From Nostoc sp. MS1 (GTDB lineage Bacteria > Cyanobacteriota > Cyanobacteriia > Cyanobacteriales > Nostocaceae): DNA of 64,000 bases. The stretch lies in the NCBI RefSeq assembly GCF_019976755.1, contig NZ_AP023441.1, positions 3,779,501 to 3,843,500 on the forward strand, in the 5' to 3' direction. Each line of letters opens with the position of its first letter. The first letter of the stretch is position 1. The notes under the pieces are model-generated. The model was not told where the DNA came from, made no database searches, and saw only the letters and a program-made list of their open reading frames with translations. This document shows positions 52,825 to 62,493 of this stretch, one piece after another. The position numbers and the translations under genes were made by a program.

Positions 52825-53616
52825 ATGCAAAGTTCATCCCCAACAGCAGAAATCTCTAAAGAACTGGTTCACATTCAAACTAACACTGCTTTTGCAGTAT
52901 CACCGAACTTATCCCTAATTTCTATTGGTAAACCCAATGAACACAAACCCCCGGATATTGATGTTTCCGGTTTACCTGATTCTGATGTAGTTTCCCGTAT
53001 TCATGCACAAGTTTGGATAAATGGTGATGAATATTACATAACAGACTTAGGTAGCTCTAATGGTACTTATGTTAATGGAGTTAAGCTGCAACCTAAAGTA
53101 TTTTCTACCTTAACCCCTGGAGATAGAATTGCTCTCGGACAAGGAGACAAGGTAACTTTTCTGTTTAAAATTAAGCCAAGTATTACATCTAGTACAAATA
53201 ACTTCACACCAAACTCTGCACCAACTAAAATTACATCACCTACAACTACTCAAGAAGAAGGTGAAGTAGCCTTTGCCAATAAATTGATTGGTATAGGCTT
53301 GATACTAGCAGGTGTGACATTTTTAAGTACAAGCCTTTATGTAAGTATTTATTTCCGTAGTACACCCGCAATTTTACTATGTATAGCTGGTGTAGTAGCA
53401 CTTAATTGGGGCGGACGTGATAATAGGATACTAGGTTGGGTAATTATAGGTATAGGGATGGCTTTATTTATCGCCAGTGGTGTAATTATCGGTTCAGTAT
53501 CACTCTTTTCTTTGCTGATTTCATTCGCGGCTATTTCCTGCGGTATTCAATTGTTGACAACAGGTAAAGTATTTAACTTTAATCCGCTTACACTCCAACA
53601 GAGAATGAAAAAGTGA
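52825..53616 (+). CDS. FHA-domain membrane protein
   Basis: This 263-residue protein has an N-terminal forkhead-associated domain (about 15-110). Its core motifs are SLISIGKP, VSRIHAQVWING, LGSSNGTYVNG and LTPGDRIALGQG, the expected phosphothreonine-binding sites. A Ser/Thr-rich linker and four membrane helices follow. FHA domains bind phosphothreonine, so it may be a target of a Ser/Thr kinase; none is adjacent. The membrane part is cyanobacterial and of unknown function. Confidence 0.82.
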   Translation: MQSSSPTAEISKELVHIQTNTAFAVSPNLSLISIGKPNEHKPPDIDVSGLPDSDVVSRIHAQVWINGDEYYITDLGSSNGTYVNGVKLQPKVFSTLTPGDRIALGQGDKVTFLFKIKPSITSSTNNFTPNSAPTKITSPTTTQEEGEVAFANKLIGIGLILAGVTFLSTSLYVSIYFRSTPAILLCIAGVVALNWGGRDNRILGWVIIGIGMALFIASGVIIGSVSLFSLLISFAAISCGIQLLTTGKVFNFNPLTLQQRMKK

Positions 53617-53936
53617 TACTGAGTCACACTCAAAGATAGTAAGTAGGTGGACACAATTATTTATAAGACGCATTTCGACACTTCTCTGCGAGACGCTCCG
53701 CGAACGACAAGCTCAGTGACCACTACGCTCAATGCTCGTTAACCTTATTAGAAGAGGGTTGAGCGCAGTCGAAACCCGGCGCTATCAAGTTAAGTTTAAT
53801 TTAGTCCTTCTACTTAACTTGGGGTGGAAGTGATGAGGTAGCGCTATAGGATGTTATCTATCTGGAAATTAAAGCGCAGAGGACGTAGAGAACACTAAGG
53901 AGGACAGAGGAATGTGCTGTAATATACAACTTGAAT
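53617..53936. other. 320-bp intergenic region with SDR-type GC-rich repeats
   Basis: Contains a mosaic of small dispersed repeats around 53680-53790 (GCGAGACGCTCCGCGAACG, GACCACTACGCTC) and AT-rich sequence with no ORF. It separates the convergent FHA and Uma2 genes. Confidence 0.6.
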
Positions 53937-54500
53937 CTATCTAACGAAGATTTCGTCTACGGTAATAGTAACATCGGGAAAGCCAGGGATTGATAAAATT
54001 TGACTGCTAGTAAATTTCTGCATCTGTTGATATCCTACTGCTGTTGGTTGTTGGTATACTTCCAGCACTTGGGTATTAATATCTACTAACCAAACTTCAG
54101 TTATATTTGCTTGTGCATATAAAGGAATTTTCTCCTCTCGGTCATATATAACAGTTGTATCAGCAACTTCAATTAATAAGAAAATATCTTCAGGTTGGAG
54201 ATGTGCGTTTTCATAAAAATCATCACGGGGTTTGAGTAAAGCTATATCTGGCTGGGGTTCTGAATTATCGTTCAAAGCCACAGGATTTTGAGCAGCAACT
54301 ATCACCAGTTTTCCTAACAACTGCACTAATAAATTAACCAATCGATTTACACAAGCAGCGTGTTTTGTCCCAATTGGAGACATTTCAATAATTTCTCCCC
54401 TGATCAACTCCACTCGGTCATTCTCTGTGAGAATACCCGACTCAACCATTTTGTGGTATTGCTGCACTGTGAATTTTCGCCGTAGCAATTGTACAGTCAT
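53937..54500 (-). CDS. Uma2 family (DUF820) protein
   Basis: This 187-residue protein (from the ATG at 54500, MTVQLLRRKFTVQQYHKM) has the Uma2 features ELIRGEIIEMSPIGTKHA, PQPDIALLKPRDD and PEDIFLLIEVADTTVIYD, then KIPLYAQANITEVWLVD. The Asp and Glu of the PD-(D/E)xK-like core are present. A ribosome binding site GGAGATG precedes the start. An alternative start four codons upstream (54512) also exists. It is a second Uma2 gene in this window, not closely similar to the one at 25071. Confidence 0.82.
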   Translation of the reverse strand: MTVQLLRRKFTVQQYHKMVESGILTENDRVELIRGEIIEMSPIGTKHAACVNRLVNLLVQLLGKLVIVAAQNPVALNDNSEPQPDIALLKPRDDFYENAHLQPEDIFLLIEVADTTVIYDREEKIPLYAQANITEVWLVDINTQVLEVYQQPTAVGYQQMQKFTSSQILSIPGFPDVTITVDEIFVR

Positions 54501-54586
54501 GACCATCTCCACTTTTGCTTGTATCTTAATTATGAAGTAAGCAATGCTGAGAAATCATCAAAGTAAGCAATCTAACGCCATCAAGG

Positions 54587-55042
54587 TTACTTTGTATAAC
54601 AGAAAGAACTAGATATGGATGAGGAACAGTACATGAGATGATTATAAATAAGCGAAATTAACATCATCATATAAAGTCCACCTACTATCCACAAAAACCA
54701 CTTTGTTTTTAGTTTTAAAAACCATCCAAATGCAAATGTAGTTGTGATAAAGCTACCAACAATACCGCCAAGAGCGATGAAAAAAAAAGTAAACAGTACA
54801 ACTATGGAGCCAAGCCCACTACCGACTCCCCATCCTTCTAAAGAGCCTGGAGTAGTAATGGGTGGTATGATACACACAAGGATAGAACCTAAAAAAGAAC
54901 CGACTATACTCACATATATTGTGTCTTGTATACGTCGTCTAATCGCCCCTACCACCAAACCGATGATAGAGCCAAAGATGACTGCAACAAAAATGCTTAA
55001 AAAGGTATGCCCAATTAGACGAGAAAAAATAAAAGCAATCAT
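54587..55042 (-). CDS. small membrane protein, unknown
   Basis: This 151-residue protein has four hydrophobic segments with GxxxG-type packing (GSIIGLVVGA, GSFLGSILVC, GSGLGSIVVL, GGIVGSFI). It is Gly/Ile/Phe-rich and ends in a Ser-rich tail. No family or motif is recognised. It is divergent from the esterase at 55339, with SDR-type repeats in the gap. Confidence 0.55.
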   Translation of the reverse strand: MIAFIFSRLIGHTFLSIFVAVIFGSIIGLVVGAIRRRIQDTIYVSIVGSFLGSILVCIIPPITTPGSLEGWGVGSGLGSIVVLFTFFFIALGGIVGSFITTTFAFGWFLKLKTKWFLWIVGGLYMMMLISLIYNHLMYCSSSISSSFCYTK

Positions 55043-55220
55043 TTAATTAGAACTATTAATATTTAATTAGCCATCTTTAAAGACTTTTAGGCTTTAAAGA
55101 TGGCATAAGTTGTTAAATTAGATTATCCAATAAAATTAGGCGATCGCACAATTAATCAGTTATCAGTGAACAGTTATTAGCTTAGATTCACTGTTCATTA
55201 ACACATCCACTCCCTTGTCT

Positions 55221-55305
55221 CTCACCCTGCGGGTGAATCCTGCGGATACGCTGCGCGAACGCGTAGCGTCTGTCTCCGACACGCTACGCGAACGTTAGAG
55301 AAGCA
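55221..55305. repeat. nested SDR-type GC-rich repeat cluster
   Basis: Contains GCGTAGCG (55261-55268) and its complement CGCTACGC (55282-55289), plus flanking CTGCGCGAAC and TACGCGAACG. The GC-rich palindromic units are related to those at 31901 and 53690 and look like nested insertions. Confidence 0.75.
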
Positions 55306-55338
55306 AGCTACATCTCCCCCATTTTCCCCCACTCCCTC

Positions 55339-56532
55339 ATGAAAGAAGTCCTCTCCATCTTGGGAATACTCTTGAGTCCTATTAGTCTATTCTTGAGTAT
55401 TTGGATTGTAACTCCCGCACCTATTTATTCTTTACTACCTCTAGCAGTGGGAGCGCCGGAAGTCTGCCAGTGGCTACTATTGTTAAACACCACAACTTTT
55501 GTTTTATTGTTATTCAACCTGCAAGGTAGCTGGCTGCAATATGTGGGTTTGGGTATTAGCGTAGTGGGAATTATTTTAAGTATCTTGCCATTTGTGCAAC
55601 TACCGAATGCCCAACAGCAGATGCAGTTGGTAATGGAAAAGCAATTAGGGCAAAGCTATTCGAGAACAATTTTAAAACAAGAGTATTTTGGGCGCTCATA
55701 TCCTTTCAATTTAATAGATGCGTTCAAAGGCATCCATATCGGTGGGATACGCTACACACCAAGTATTCAATTCGCTGCACCTGATGGTGTACCCTTGCAT
55801 CTTAATATCTACCGTCCTCCCCAACCAGGGAAATACCCTGGAATTATTATCATCCACGGAGGCGGCTGGCAAACTGGGAGTCCTGAAACGAATGCCGATT
55901 TTAGTCGTTACATGGCAACTCAAGGCTATACTGTTTTTGCAATTACTTACCGTTATGCACCCGCTTACAAATTTCCTGCACAACTTGATGATGTGCGTAG
56001 TGCCTTAACTTTCATCCAACAACACGCCACCGAGTATGAAACAGACGTTAACCGTATCGCCTTACTCGGACGTTCCGCAGGTGGACAGTTAGCCATGTTA
56101 GCCGCTTATCAGCAAAATCCTTTACCAGTCCGTGCAGTCATTAGCTATTATGGGCCATCCAACTTGGCTAAAGGATATCGAGAACCACCTACACCAGATC
56201 CCTTGAATGTACGGTCTGTACTTGAAGCCTTTTTAGGTGGTACACCAGACCAAGTTCCAGAACAATATACCAAAGCTTCACCCATTAACTATGTTAACCG
56301 CCCACTTCCACCAACTTTGTTAATACATGGTAGCCGTGACCATATCACATCCATAAAATTTCCCAGGATGTTATTGCAATCTTTACAAGCAGCAGGTAAT
56401 CAAGCAATTTTATTAGAAATTCCTTGGGCTGAACACGCTTTTGACTATATATTCAACGGGCCGAGCAATCAACTAGCACTCTATCACACTGAACGTTTTT
56501 TAGCTTGGGCGTTGAAAGATATGGAAAAGTAG
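55339..56532 (+). CDS. alpha/beta hydrolase, esterase/lipase (HSL-like)
   Basis: This 397-residue membrane-anchored hydrolase has three N-terminal hydrophobic segments (about 5-100). A catalytic domain follows with IIIHGGGWQTG (oxyanion HGGG), the nucleophile elbow GRSAGG (Ser), an Asp in HGSRDHI and a His in WAEHAFDY. These are typical of the HSL/BD-FAE carboxylesterases. Substrate unknown. The ATG at 55339 follows a repeat-rich 5' region. Confidence 0.85.
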   Translation: MKEVLSILGILLSPISLFLSIWIVTPAPIYSLLPLAVGAPEVCQWLLLLNTTTFVLLLFNLQGSWLQYVGLGISVVGIILSILPFVQLPNAQQQMQLVMEKQLGQSYSRTILKQEYFGRSYPFNLIDAFKGIHIGGIRYTPSIQFAAPDGVPLHLNIYRPPQPGKYPGIIIIHGGGWQTGSPETNADFSRYMATQGYTVFAITYRYAPAYKFPAQLDDVRSALTFIQQHATEYETDVNRIALLGRSAGGQLAMLAAYQQNPLPVRAVISYYGPSNLAKGYREPPTPDPLNVRSVLEAFLGGTPDQVPEQYTKASPINYVNRPLPPTLLIHGSRDHITSIKFPRMLLQSLQAAGNQAILLEIPWAEHAFDYIFNGPSNQLALYHTERFLAWALKDMEK

Positions 56533-56932
56533 AATTTCTTAGAACGCTGCTCAACTCCCTGATAACGCTAAAAACACTCAGCAATTTGCTTCATATAGCG
56601 AAATTTATCACATACAAATAAAACTCTTCTCTCTAAGGGTAGAGTTTTCTATTTTGTGATTATTCACACACCCTAAGCATATGTTGAAGACATTGTAATT
56701 ATAACAATAGTAATTGCTAAGTTGGCTATTTAATCAATGTATAAGTAATACTTGTAAATATGTGGACACAGTAATTGCAATAAACAGGTGACAAGAGCAT
56801 TTGTCGTATTTGCCAGATAAATTAGTACACAAATTAACCATTACAGATAATATGAAACTTTTAAACCTGTAACCTGTTCTCTTTAACCTGAACTATACAA
56901 TATATCCAAATTGCCTAAGAGGTGATATTAAA
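56533..56932. other. 400-bp intergenic region with a small terminator
   Basis: An AAAACTCT/AGAGTTTT hairpin (56620-56627 with 56641-56648) follows the esterase gene. The rest is AT-rich with no ORF, and should carry the promoter of the QueD/PTPS gene. Confidence 0.55.
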
Positions 56933-57319
56933 ATGCCAAAATGGAAGGTAGTAACAGAATTTTCATTTAATAGCGCTCACTACATTAAAGATTATGATGG
57001 GCCTTGTGGTCGGATGCACGGTCATAATTATCAAGTCCGTATTGAAGCAACATCAACACAACTACATTCTTCTCAGTATTGTCCACATCCTGTAATGGTG
57101 GCTGACTTTAGAACGTTACGTTGGGCTAAACAAGATGTCACAAAAGGCGGTCTAGACCACGGTATTTTAAATGAAGTGATGCCTCCCGAATATGAAACAA
57201 CTGCGGAAATGATTGCTAAGTATATTTATGATGAAACTAAGAAACGTGTACCATCAGATATACAATTAAAAGTCCATGTTTCAGAAACGCCTAATAGCTG
57301 GGTAGAATACGAAGACTAA
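56933..57319 (+). CDS. 6-pyruvoyltetrahydropterin synthase / QueD family protein
   Basis: This 128-residue protein has zinc ligands His16 (FNSAHYI), His29 and His31 (MHGHNY) and a catalytic Cys25 in GPCGRMHG. A catalytic Asp/His pair lies in LDHGILNE and a glutamate in VSETPNSWVEY. Homologues act in pterin synthesis (PTPS) or as 6-carboxytetrahydropterin synthase for queuosine (QueD). The Cys-bearing sequence and length fit QueD. Sequence does not decide between pterin and queuosine roles. It is monocistronic. Confidence 0.87.
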   Translation: MPKWKVVTEFSFNSAHYIKDYDGPCGRMHGHNYQVRIEATSTQLHSSQYCPHPVMVADFRTLRWAKQDVTKGGLDHGILNEVMPPEYETTAEMIAKYIYDETKKRVPSDIQLKVHVSETPNSWVEYED

Positions 57320-57775
57320 AAGAAAATTCTGAACAACAATATCAGCAATATTTTTTATCAAGGGTGTATAATTACTTATAATGCACTCTTTTATTTTTGC
57401 TTAATTTACTTTCTAATAGATATAATTGTTGATTATGATAATATTTATTCAGTTTAAAAAGCTCATATACATAAATAATTTATTGGTTAATAGGTAGCTT
57501 AGAAATATTAAAATTTTTAACAAAAGTTTATATTTAATATCTTCACAAGAGCTTAAATTAGTTGTTAAGTATTAATTACTAGATGAGTTTATTTAGAGAA
57601 GTTAAAATCTGTAAAGAAGTTAATATAGTAAGCAAATTCTTAAACTTAATCAAGTTATAAATCGCTATGTAAAGCTTTTAATAATACTTGTCTCAGGTTG
57701 TAGGTTAATTTCGTGATCTGCTGTTGTAATTGTGTAATGTAAAAGTAACTAAGCTCAAGATTAAATTGAGGTCTG
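57320..57775. other. 456-bp AT-rich intergenic region
   Basis: Very AT-rich sequence after the QueD gene with no ORF, RNA gene or strong hairpin. It probably holds the promoter of the 57776 gene. Confidence 0.5.
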
Positions 57776-57991
57776 ATGACTCCTAAAATTCTGCGTCAGC
57801 TTTGGTCATTAGTTGAAAATTCCCAAACTAAGACTCTCTTGCAGATGGACGATGCTAGCTTGGTGCAATGGTTGGTACATCAAATGACAACCCAAGCGTT
57901 GTTAGAACCCACCGAAACCGACTACTTGGTTGATTACATTCAATCTCGGCTAGCTCTTATACGTGATATGGCTTATGAACGACACTATTAA
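57776..57991 (+). CDS. small conserved cyanobacterial protein, 71 aa
   Basis: This helical 71-residue protein begins MTPKILRQLWSLVENSQTKTL and contains MDDASLVQWLVHQMTTQALL. It is soluble and resembles other small cyanobacterial hypotheticals. It converges on ribD, with 56 bp between the ends. No function is assigned. Confidence 0.7.
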   Translation: MTPKILRQLWSLVENSQTKTLLQMDDASLVQWLVHQMTTQALLEPTETDYLVDYIQSRLALIRDMAYERHY

Positions 57992-58047
57992 CAACAATAA
58001 GTTAGTCCATAGTCAATGGCGATCGCGCTTTGGCTATGAACTATTAT

Positions 58048-59223
58048 TTATTGTTTTTTTGCAGGCAAATACCCTTCTACTAAGCAATCGGAACCCACAA
58101 CACGCCAACGCACACGTTCTAAAAGTAGCGCCTCGGTCATCGTATCAAAACCTAAATCACCCACAGGCGTAGGTGCATGGCTACCACCGATAATTTTTGG
58201 GGCAATAAAAGCGAGAATTTTTTGTACAGCGCCTTGAGCGATCGCACTGGCAGCTAGAGTACCGCCACACTCCCACAATACGCTACAAAAACCGCGATCG
58301 TATAAATGGGACATCACCACCTCTGGTGTCAGCGATGGTAACTCCAATACCTCTACACCCTTTTGCTGCAACAGTTTTTGAAAATCAGGATTAGCTCCTA
58401 ATTGCGTCAAAACTAAAGTCGGAGCCTCGGTTGTGTCCCACAAGTGAGCATCTGTTGGCAAATCGAGCTGACGACTCATTACCACCCGCAAAGGATTATG
58501 TACACCCTCCTGGTGACTGGTTAAGTAAGGATTATCTCGCCGTACCGTATTACCGCCGACAATGACAGCATCACATCCAGCCCGTAGTTGATGAACTTCA
58601 CCACGAGCCGAAGGATTTGTCACCCAGGCACTATGACCAGAAGTAGTCGCTATTTTGCCATCTAAAGTCATGGCATATTTCAAAATACCTAACGGGCGCT
58701 TATGCAGGATACGATGTACAAAACCTTCATTTAGCTGCTGACAAGCTTCCATCTCCACACCCACCAACACCTCCACCCCAGCCGCACGTAACTTGGCAAT
58801 ACCACCACCCGCCACGAGTGGGTTCGGATCAACCATCCCTACCACTACCTTAGCCACACCAGCCGCAATCAACCCTTCCGAACAAGGAGGAGTGCGTCCA
58901 TAATGATTACAAGGTTCAAGGTTGACATATACCGTAGCACCACGCGCCCGTTCTCCTGCCGCCCTCAAGGCAAAAACTTCGGCATGAGGCTCACCAGCGC
59001 GGGGATGAAACCCTTCCCCCACAATTTCCCCATCCTGAACAACTACCGCCCCCACCAACGGGTTAGGTGAAGTCCGCCCCAAAGCACGGCGTGCCAGTTC
59101 TAAGCACCGTTGCATCATGCGGACATCAAAATCACTTCCGACCTCCGGCGATGAGGGTTCATGTTGCTGAGTATTGTTAGGTTGGGATGCACCTGCTTGA
59201 GCTACCACTGGAACTTTATCCAT
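58048..59223 (-). CDS. ribD: bifunctional riboflavin biosynthesis deaminase/reductase
   Basis: This 391-residue RibD has a deaminase domain (zinc motifs HAEVFAL and PCNHYGRTPPC) and a C-terminal reductase domain (GILKYAMTLDGKIA, VGGNTVRRDNP, LWECGGTLAASAI). It catalyses the second and third steps of riboflavin synthesis, deamination then NADPH reduction of the ribosylamino-pyrimidine. A 33-residue N-terminal extension precedes the core MMQRCLELARRAL, which may begin the true protein at an internal ATG. It is separate from the mre cluster. Confidence 0.93.
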   Translation of the reverse strand: MDKVPVVAQAGASQPNNTQQHEPSSPEVGSDFDVRMMQRCLELARRALGRTSPNPLVGAVVVQDGEIVGEGFHPRAGEPHAEVFALRAAGERARGATVYVNLEPCNHYGRTPPCSEGLIAAGVAKVVVGMVDPNPLVAGGGIAKLRAAGVEVLVGVEMEACQQLNEGFVHRILHKRPLGILKYAMTLDGKIATTSGHSAWVTNPSARGEVHQLRAGCDAVIVGGNTVRRDNPYLTSHQEGVHNPLRVVMSRQLDLPTDAHLWDTTEAPTLVLTQLGANPDFQKLLQQKGVEVLELPSLTPEVVMSHLYDRGFCSVLWECGGTLAASAIAQGAVQKILAFIAPKIIGGSHAPTPVGDLGFDTMTEALLLERVRWRVVGSDCLVEGYLPAKKQ

Positions 59224-59358
59224 AATTTCGGAAATTACTGTAAATATTTTGCACGCTAACTGCTCGAATAGCGATATTTAAACAGTAATATCCTTTAGTC
59301 ATTAGTCCATAGTCCATAGTCATTAGTCCATAGTTTTAAAACTAAATCTTGAGTTTGG

Positions 59359-59400
59359 GACTATTGACTGTTGACTCTTGACTATTGACTGTTGACTATT
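59359..59400 (+). repeat. STRR heptamer tract (GACTATT/GACTGTT)
   Basis: Consecutive 7-bp units GACTATT, GACTGTT, GACTCTT occur in tandem just beyond the mreD stop. Related heptamers lie at 59297-59335. Confidence 0.82.
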
Positions 59401-60001
59401 GGCTCTCCAATACTTTCATCCGCTCCCACCAGATATTGAGGGGATAGTACAATACAGGGGCCCAAAGACTGCTGAGGATAGCGGAGGCAAGGGTGACACG
59501 TTGATAGTATGCCCAGATGTATTCGGCTGGGCGATCGCCTGCTAAATTTAGTAGGGATGCAAACACTGTTTCCGCCAAAATCGCCATGACAAAAACAATC
59601 AAGGCAACAGAAATAAAGTCTTCTTGAATGAAACGCTGCTTTTGAATGAATCCAGTTACAAATCCTACTAAACCTAAAGTGATGGCATGGGAAGGTTCTG
59701 GTGATGTCATGGCATCCTGAAGAAACCCTAAAATAATACCTGCCAGAGTACCTGCCCATACCGAGCGTTTGACACTCCAAGCTACAACCCAAATTAACAG
59801 CCAATTAGGGCCAATTCCTAATAATTCCATCCCTGGTAAGCGGGTAGGCAATAAAAATAAACATAATAAAACAGAGCCAAACGTTACTCCCGAATCGAGT
59901 AACTGAACTAAAGCCGGATGCCGACGTGACAAAGGTATACGCCGACCGTTGAATTTTTGCTTCGGCTGTTTTGATTTACTTTTAAATGAAGGTAGCTTCA
60001 T
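59396..60001 (-). CDS. mreD: rod-shape-determining membrane protein MreD
   Basis: This 201-residue polytopic membrane protein has about five to six hydrophobic helices (LGIGPNWLLIWVVAWSVKRS, TLAGIILGFLQDA, TLGLVGFVTGFIQKQ). It starts at an ATG 11 bp from the mreC stop. MreD works with MreC and MreB in the elongasome that shapes the sidewall. The N-terminus is basic (KSKSKQPKQKFNGRRI). Position next to mreC confirms the call. Its end overlaps the STRR tract. Confidence 0.87.
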   Translation of the reverse strand: MKLPSFKSKSKQPKQKFNGRRIPLSRRHPALVQLLDSGVTFGSVLLCLFLLPTRLPGMELLGIGPNWLLIWVVAWSVKRSVWAGTLAGIILGFLQDAMTSPEPSHAITLGLVGFVTGFIQKQRFIQEDFISVALIVFVMAILAETVFASLLNLAGDRPAEYIWAYYQRVTLASAILSSLWAPVLYYPLNIWWERMKVLESQ

Positions 60002-60012
60002 TATTTTGAAAT

Positions 60013-60828
60013 TTAATTAGATTTTTTTGATTCTGGGTTAGTTGGTTGTTCTGGCTCTGGGTTTGTCGGCTTGGGATATACAGCCACCCAATCTAGAGAA
60101 CTAATAGCCGGAAATAGTTCAATTTTGGCTATTGATGCTGGTAGTTTTTTCAAATCTAAAGATTTAATTCTGCCAACTGGCAAACCTGCGGGGAATTTCT
60201 GGCTATACAGCGATGTAGAAACTAAATCCCCTACTTTCACATTTGGCACTTTCTCATAAAATTCCAACACAGCTTCTGAAGAAGAATCTCCCCGAAGCAC
60301 ACCTTTAGCTGAAGTGCGGCTGATAGTTACACCAACTTGGCTTTTAAGGTCACTGATTAACAATATGCGGCTAGTGTTAGAACTAACACTGTCCACTTGA
60401 CCAACTAATCCCCCCTCAGCTTTGACAATGTAACCTTCCTTAATGCCGGAATTTGCACCCCGGTTAATAGTTACTTGTTGCCACCAATGGTCAGCGCTGC
60501 GTCCTATTACCCGCGCTGGAACGGGACGTGATGCTAGTGGTTCTTGTTGAACGTAACCTAATAAATCTTGCAGCTTTTTGTTTTGGCTTTCTAACTCGGT
60601 AATGCGCGTTTGCATTTCCAAAAATTGGGCTGACTTGAGGCGTTCTTCCTGACGTTCCTCCAGACTTGGCCCCGTCTGCAACATTTGCAAAGGACGAGTA
60701 ATAACTTGGTATGCTTCCGCTAAAAACTCGCCTTGAGTCTGGCGCAACATCCAAGCACCGCCAATTGCTAACCCTAATAACCCAACTTGTAAGACTTTAC
60801 GATCCCACCAACGACGTACAGTAACCAT
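60013..60828 (-). CDS. mreC: rod-shape-determining protein MreC
   Basis: This 271-residue protein has one N-terminal membrane helix (about 10-27) followed by a coiled coil (AQFLEMQTRITELESQNKKL). A beta-rich domain follows: VINRGANSGIKEGYIV-like region, LISDLKSQVGVTISR, VSTSLYSQKFPAGLPVG. The C-terminus is Pro-rich (PKPTNPEPEQPTNPE). MreC is a periplasmic scaffold of the elongation machinery. It lies between mreB and mreD on the same strand, 11 bp before mreD. A 290-bp gap separates it from mreB. Confidence 0.92.
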   Translation of the reverse strand: MVTVRRWWDRKVLQVGLLGLAIGGAWMLRQTQGEFLAEAYQVITRPLQMLQTGPSLEERQEERLKSAQFLEMQTRITELESQNKKLQDLLGYVQQEPLASRPVPARVIGRSADHWWQQVTINRGANSGIKEGYIVKAEGGLVGQVDSVSSNTSRILLISDLKSQVGVTISRTSAKGVLRGDSSSEAVLEFYEKVPNVKVGDLVSTSLYSQKFPAGLPVGRIKSLDLKKLPASIAKIELFPAISSLDWVAVYPKPTNPEPEQPTNPESKKSN

Positions 60829-61118
60829 TGATACCTATTTTCAAATTTAGGAGATAGTGGATTCTATTTATATAAAACCCAAATCATAGTCAAATAGAAC
60901 CTAATATCAAAAAATTTTTCTCTTGACTAAAGCTTACCCACCAAAATTGTCTGTTGAGGCTAGGTTTAAAGGGGTAAGAGTGTAAGAGTTTTAACCACCT
61001 ACACCCTTACCCCTCTGTTACAAAGTTCTGAGCGGAGGTTTTCTCCACTCAGACTGTGGGCTATACCCCTACATCCTTGCCCAAACCCTTGATTTTTCGT
61101 TCTCATCCTCAGTTCCAC
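60829..61118. other. 290-bp mreB-mreC spacer
   Basis: AT-rich and C-rich intergenic DNA with GC-poor A runs, then a partly repeated CACCCTTACCCC/CCCTACATCC section. No ORF was recognised. It may contain a promoter for mreCD. Confidence 0.45.
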
Positions 61119-62162
61119 TTACATATTTCGAGAACGAGCGCTAAAGACTCTTTCGTGCTGCTTAAAGTTCTCTAACACCCGACCTGTTCCCAAAACAACG
61201 CAGCTGAGAGGATCGGCGGCGATATGGGTAACTATGCCTGTTTCGTGACTGATTAAGGTATCTATACCTTTAAGCAAAGCACCACCACCAGCGAGCATGA
61301 TACCTCTATCGATAATGTCGGCTGCTAATTCAGGTGGTGTACGTTCTAGCGTCCGTTTCACCGCTTCCACAATCACTGATAAAGGTTCCATCATACTCTC
61401 ACGAATTTCTGGGCCTTTAATAGTGACAGTTCTGGGTAAACCGGAAAGCAAGTGTAAACCTCGGACTTCCATCATCAAGCCATCATCATCATGGGTAGGA
61501 TAGGCAGAACCCATGCGAATTTTGATATCTTCCGCCGTCCGTTCTCCAATCACTAAGTTATGAACTTTTTTCATGTACATGATGATGGACTCGGTTAATT
61601 CATCGCCAGCAATACGTACTGATTCGCTGATCACAGTACCTTGCAGACTTAACACGGCAACTTCAGTAGTTCCACCACCAATGTCAATAATCATGTTACC
61701 AGTAGGTTCCGCCACTGGTAAACCTGCACCGATCGCAGCTGCTACTGGTTCATCAATTAAATATACTTCCCTAGCTCCAGCTTGCGCCGCCGCATCCATG
61801 ACAGCGCGTCTTTCTACCCCAGTCACACCACTAGGAATCCCAATTACAATCCGGGGTAATATCAAAGACCGACCATCATTCACCCTTTGAATAAAGCTTT
61901 TCAGCATTAATTCAGCCGTATCAAAGTCAGCGATTACCCCATCACGCAAAGGGCGCAGAGCAATCACATTCCCTGGAGTACGGCCAAGCATTTTTTTAGC
62001 CTCTTCCCCAACTGCCAAAGCTACCTTTTCATTTTGGTCGATAGCCACTACAGAAGGTTCTTGCAGTACAATACCTTTACCAGAAACATACACGAGGGTA
62101 TTTGCTGTACCGAGGTCGATACCCATATCCCACGATGAACGAAAGTTCCTAAACAGCCCCAC
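61119..62162 (-). CDS. mreB: actin-like rod-shape-determining protein MreB
   Basis: This 347-residue MreB has phosphate-1 SWDMGIDLGTANTLVYV, phosphate-2 NMIIDIGGGTTEVAVLSL and the adenosine motif GIMLAGGGALLKGID. It polymerises beneath the inner membrane and organises sidewall peptidoglycan synthesis. The length is typical. The ATG at 62162 is preceded by a clear space and divergent ssb. It is the first gene of mreB-mreC-mreD. Confidence 0.96.
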   Translation of the reverse strand: MGLFRNFRSSWDMGIDLGTANTLVYVSGKGIVLQEPSVVAIDQNEKVALAVGEEAKKMLGRTPGNVIALRPLRDGVIADFDTAELMLKSFIQRVNDGRSLILPRIVIGIPSGVTGVERRAVMDAAAQAGAREVYLIDEPVAAAIGAGLPVAEPTGNMIIDIGGGTTEVAVLSLQGTVISESVRIAGDELTESIIMYMKKVHNLVIGERTAEDIKIRMGSAYPTHDDDGLMMEVRGLHLLSGLPRTVTIKGPEIRESMMEPLSVIVEAVKRTLERTPPELAADIIDRGIMLAGGGALLKGIDTLISHETGIVTHIAADPLSCVVLGTGRVLENFKQHERVFSARSRNM

Positions 62163-62493
62163 TCGTCTCTACGCCCCCTATCTGTGACACTTCTAGACTA
62201 CAACTGATAATGCGAACCGTGCTGGATCTTATTATGATTTTGACCATGAGTCCAGCTAAATAGACTATATTTTCCTGACTTTTCTCTAATTCTTATCTAT
62301 CGCCAAACATCAACAACCTTGATATTCTCTGACTCATTCAGTATATCCGTATATTTTTTTCATTTTGTCAAGTAACTTTGCAAATTTTTATACTATAAAT
62401 TTATTGCTAAGTTTTTAGCACATTTTCAATCAGTCCACAATTAGTTATGATTGAAGTCAAAACAATCAGTACTGGTGTACTAAAGGTAAGTCA
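62163..62493. other. 331-bp divergent mreB-ssb intergenic region
   Basis: AT-rich region holding two divergent promoters. An AAAGG-type ribosome binding sequence precedes ssb. No ORF is seen. Confidence 0.5.
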
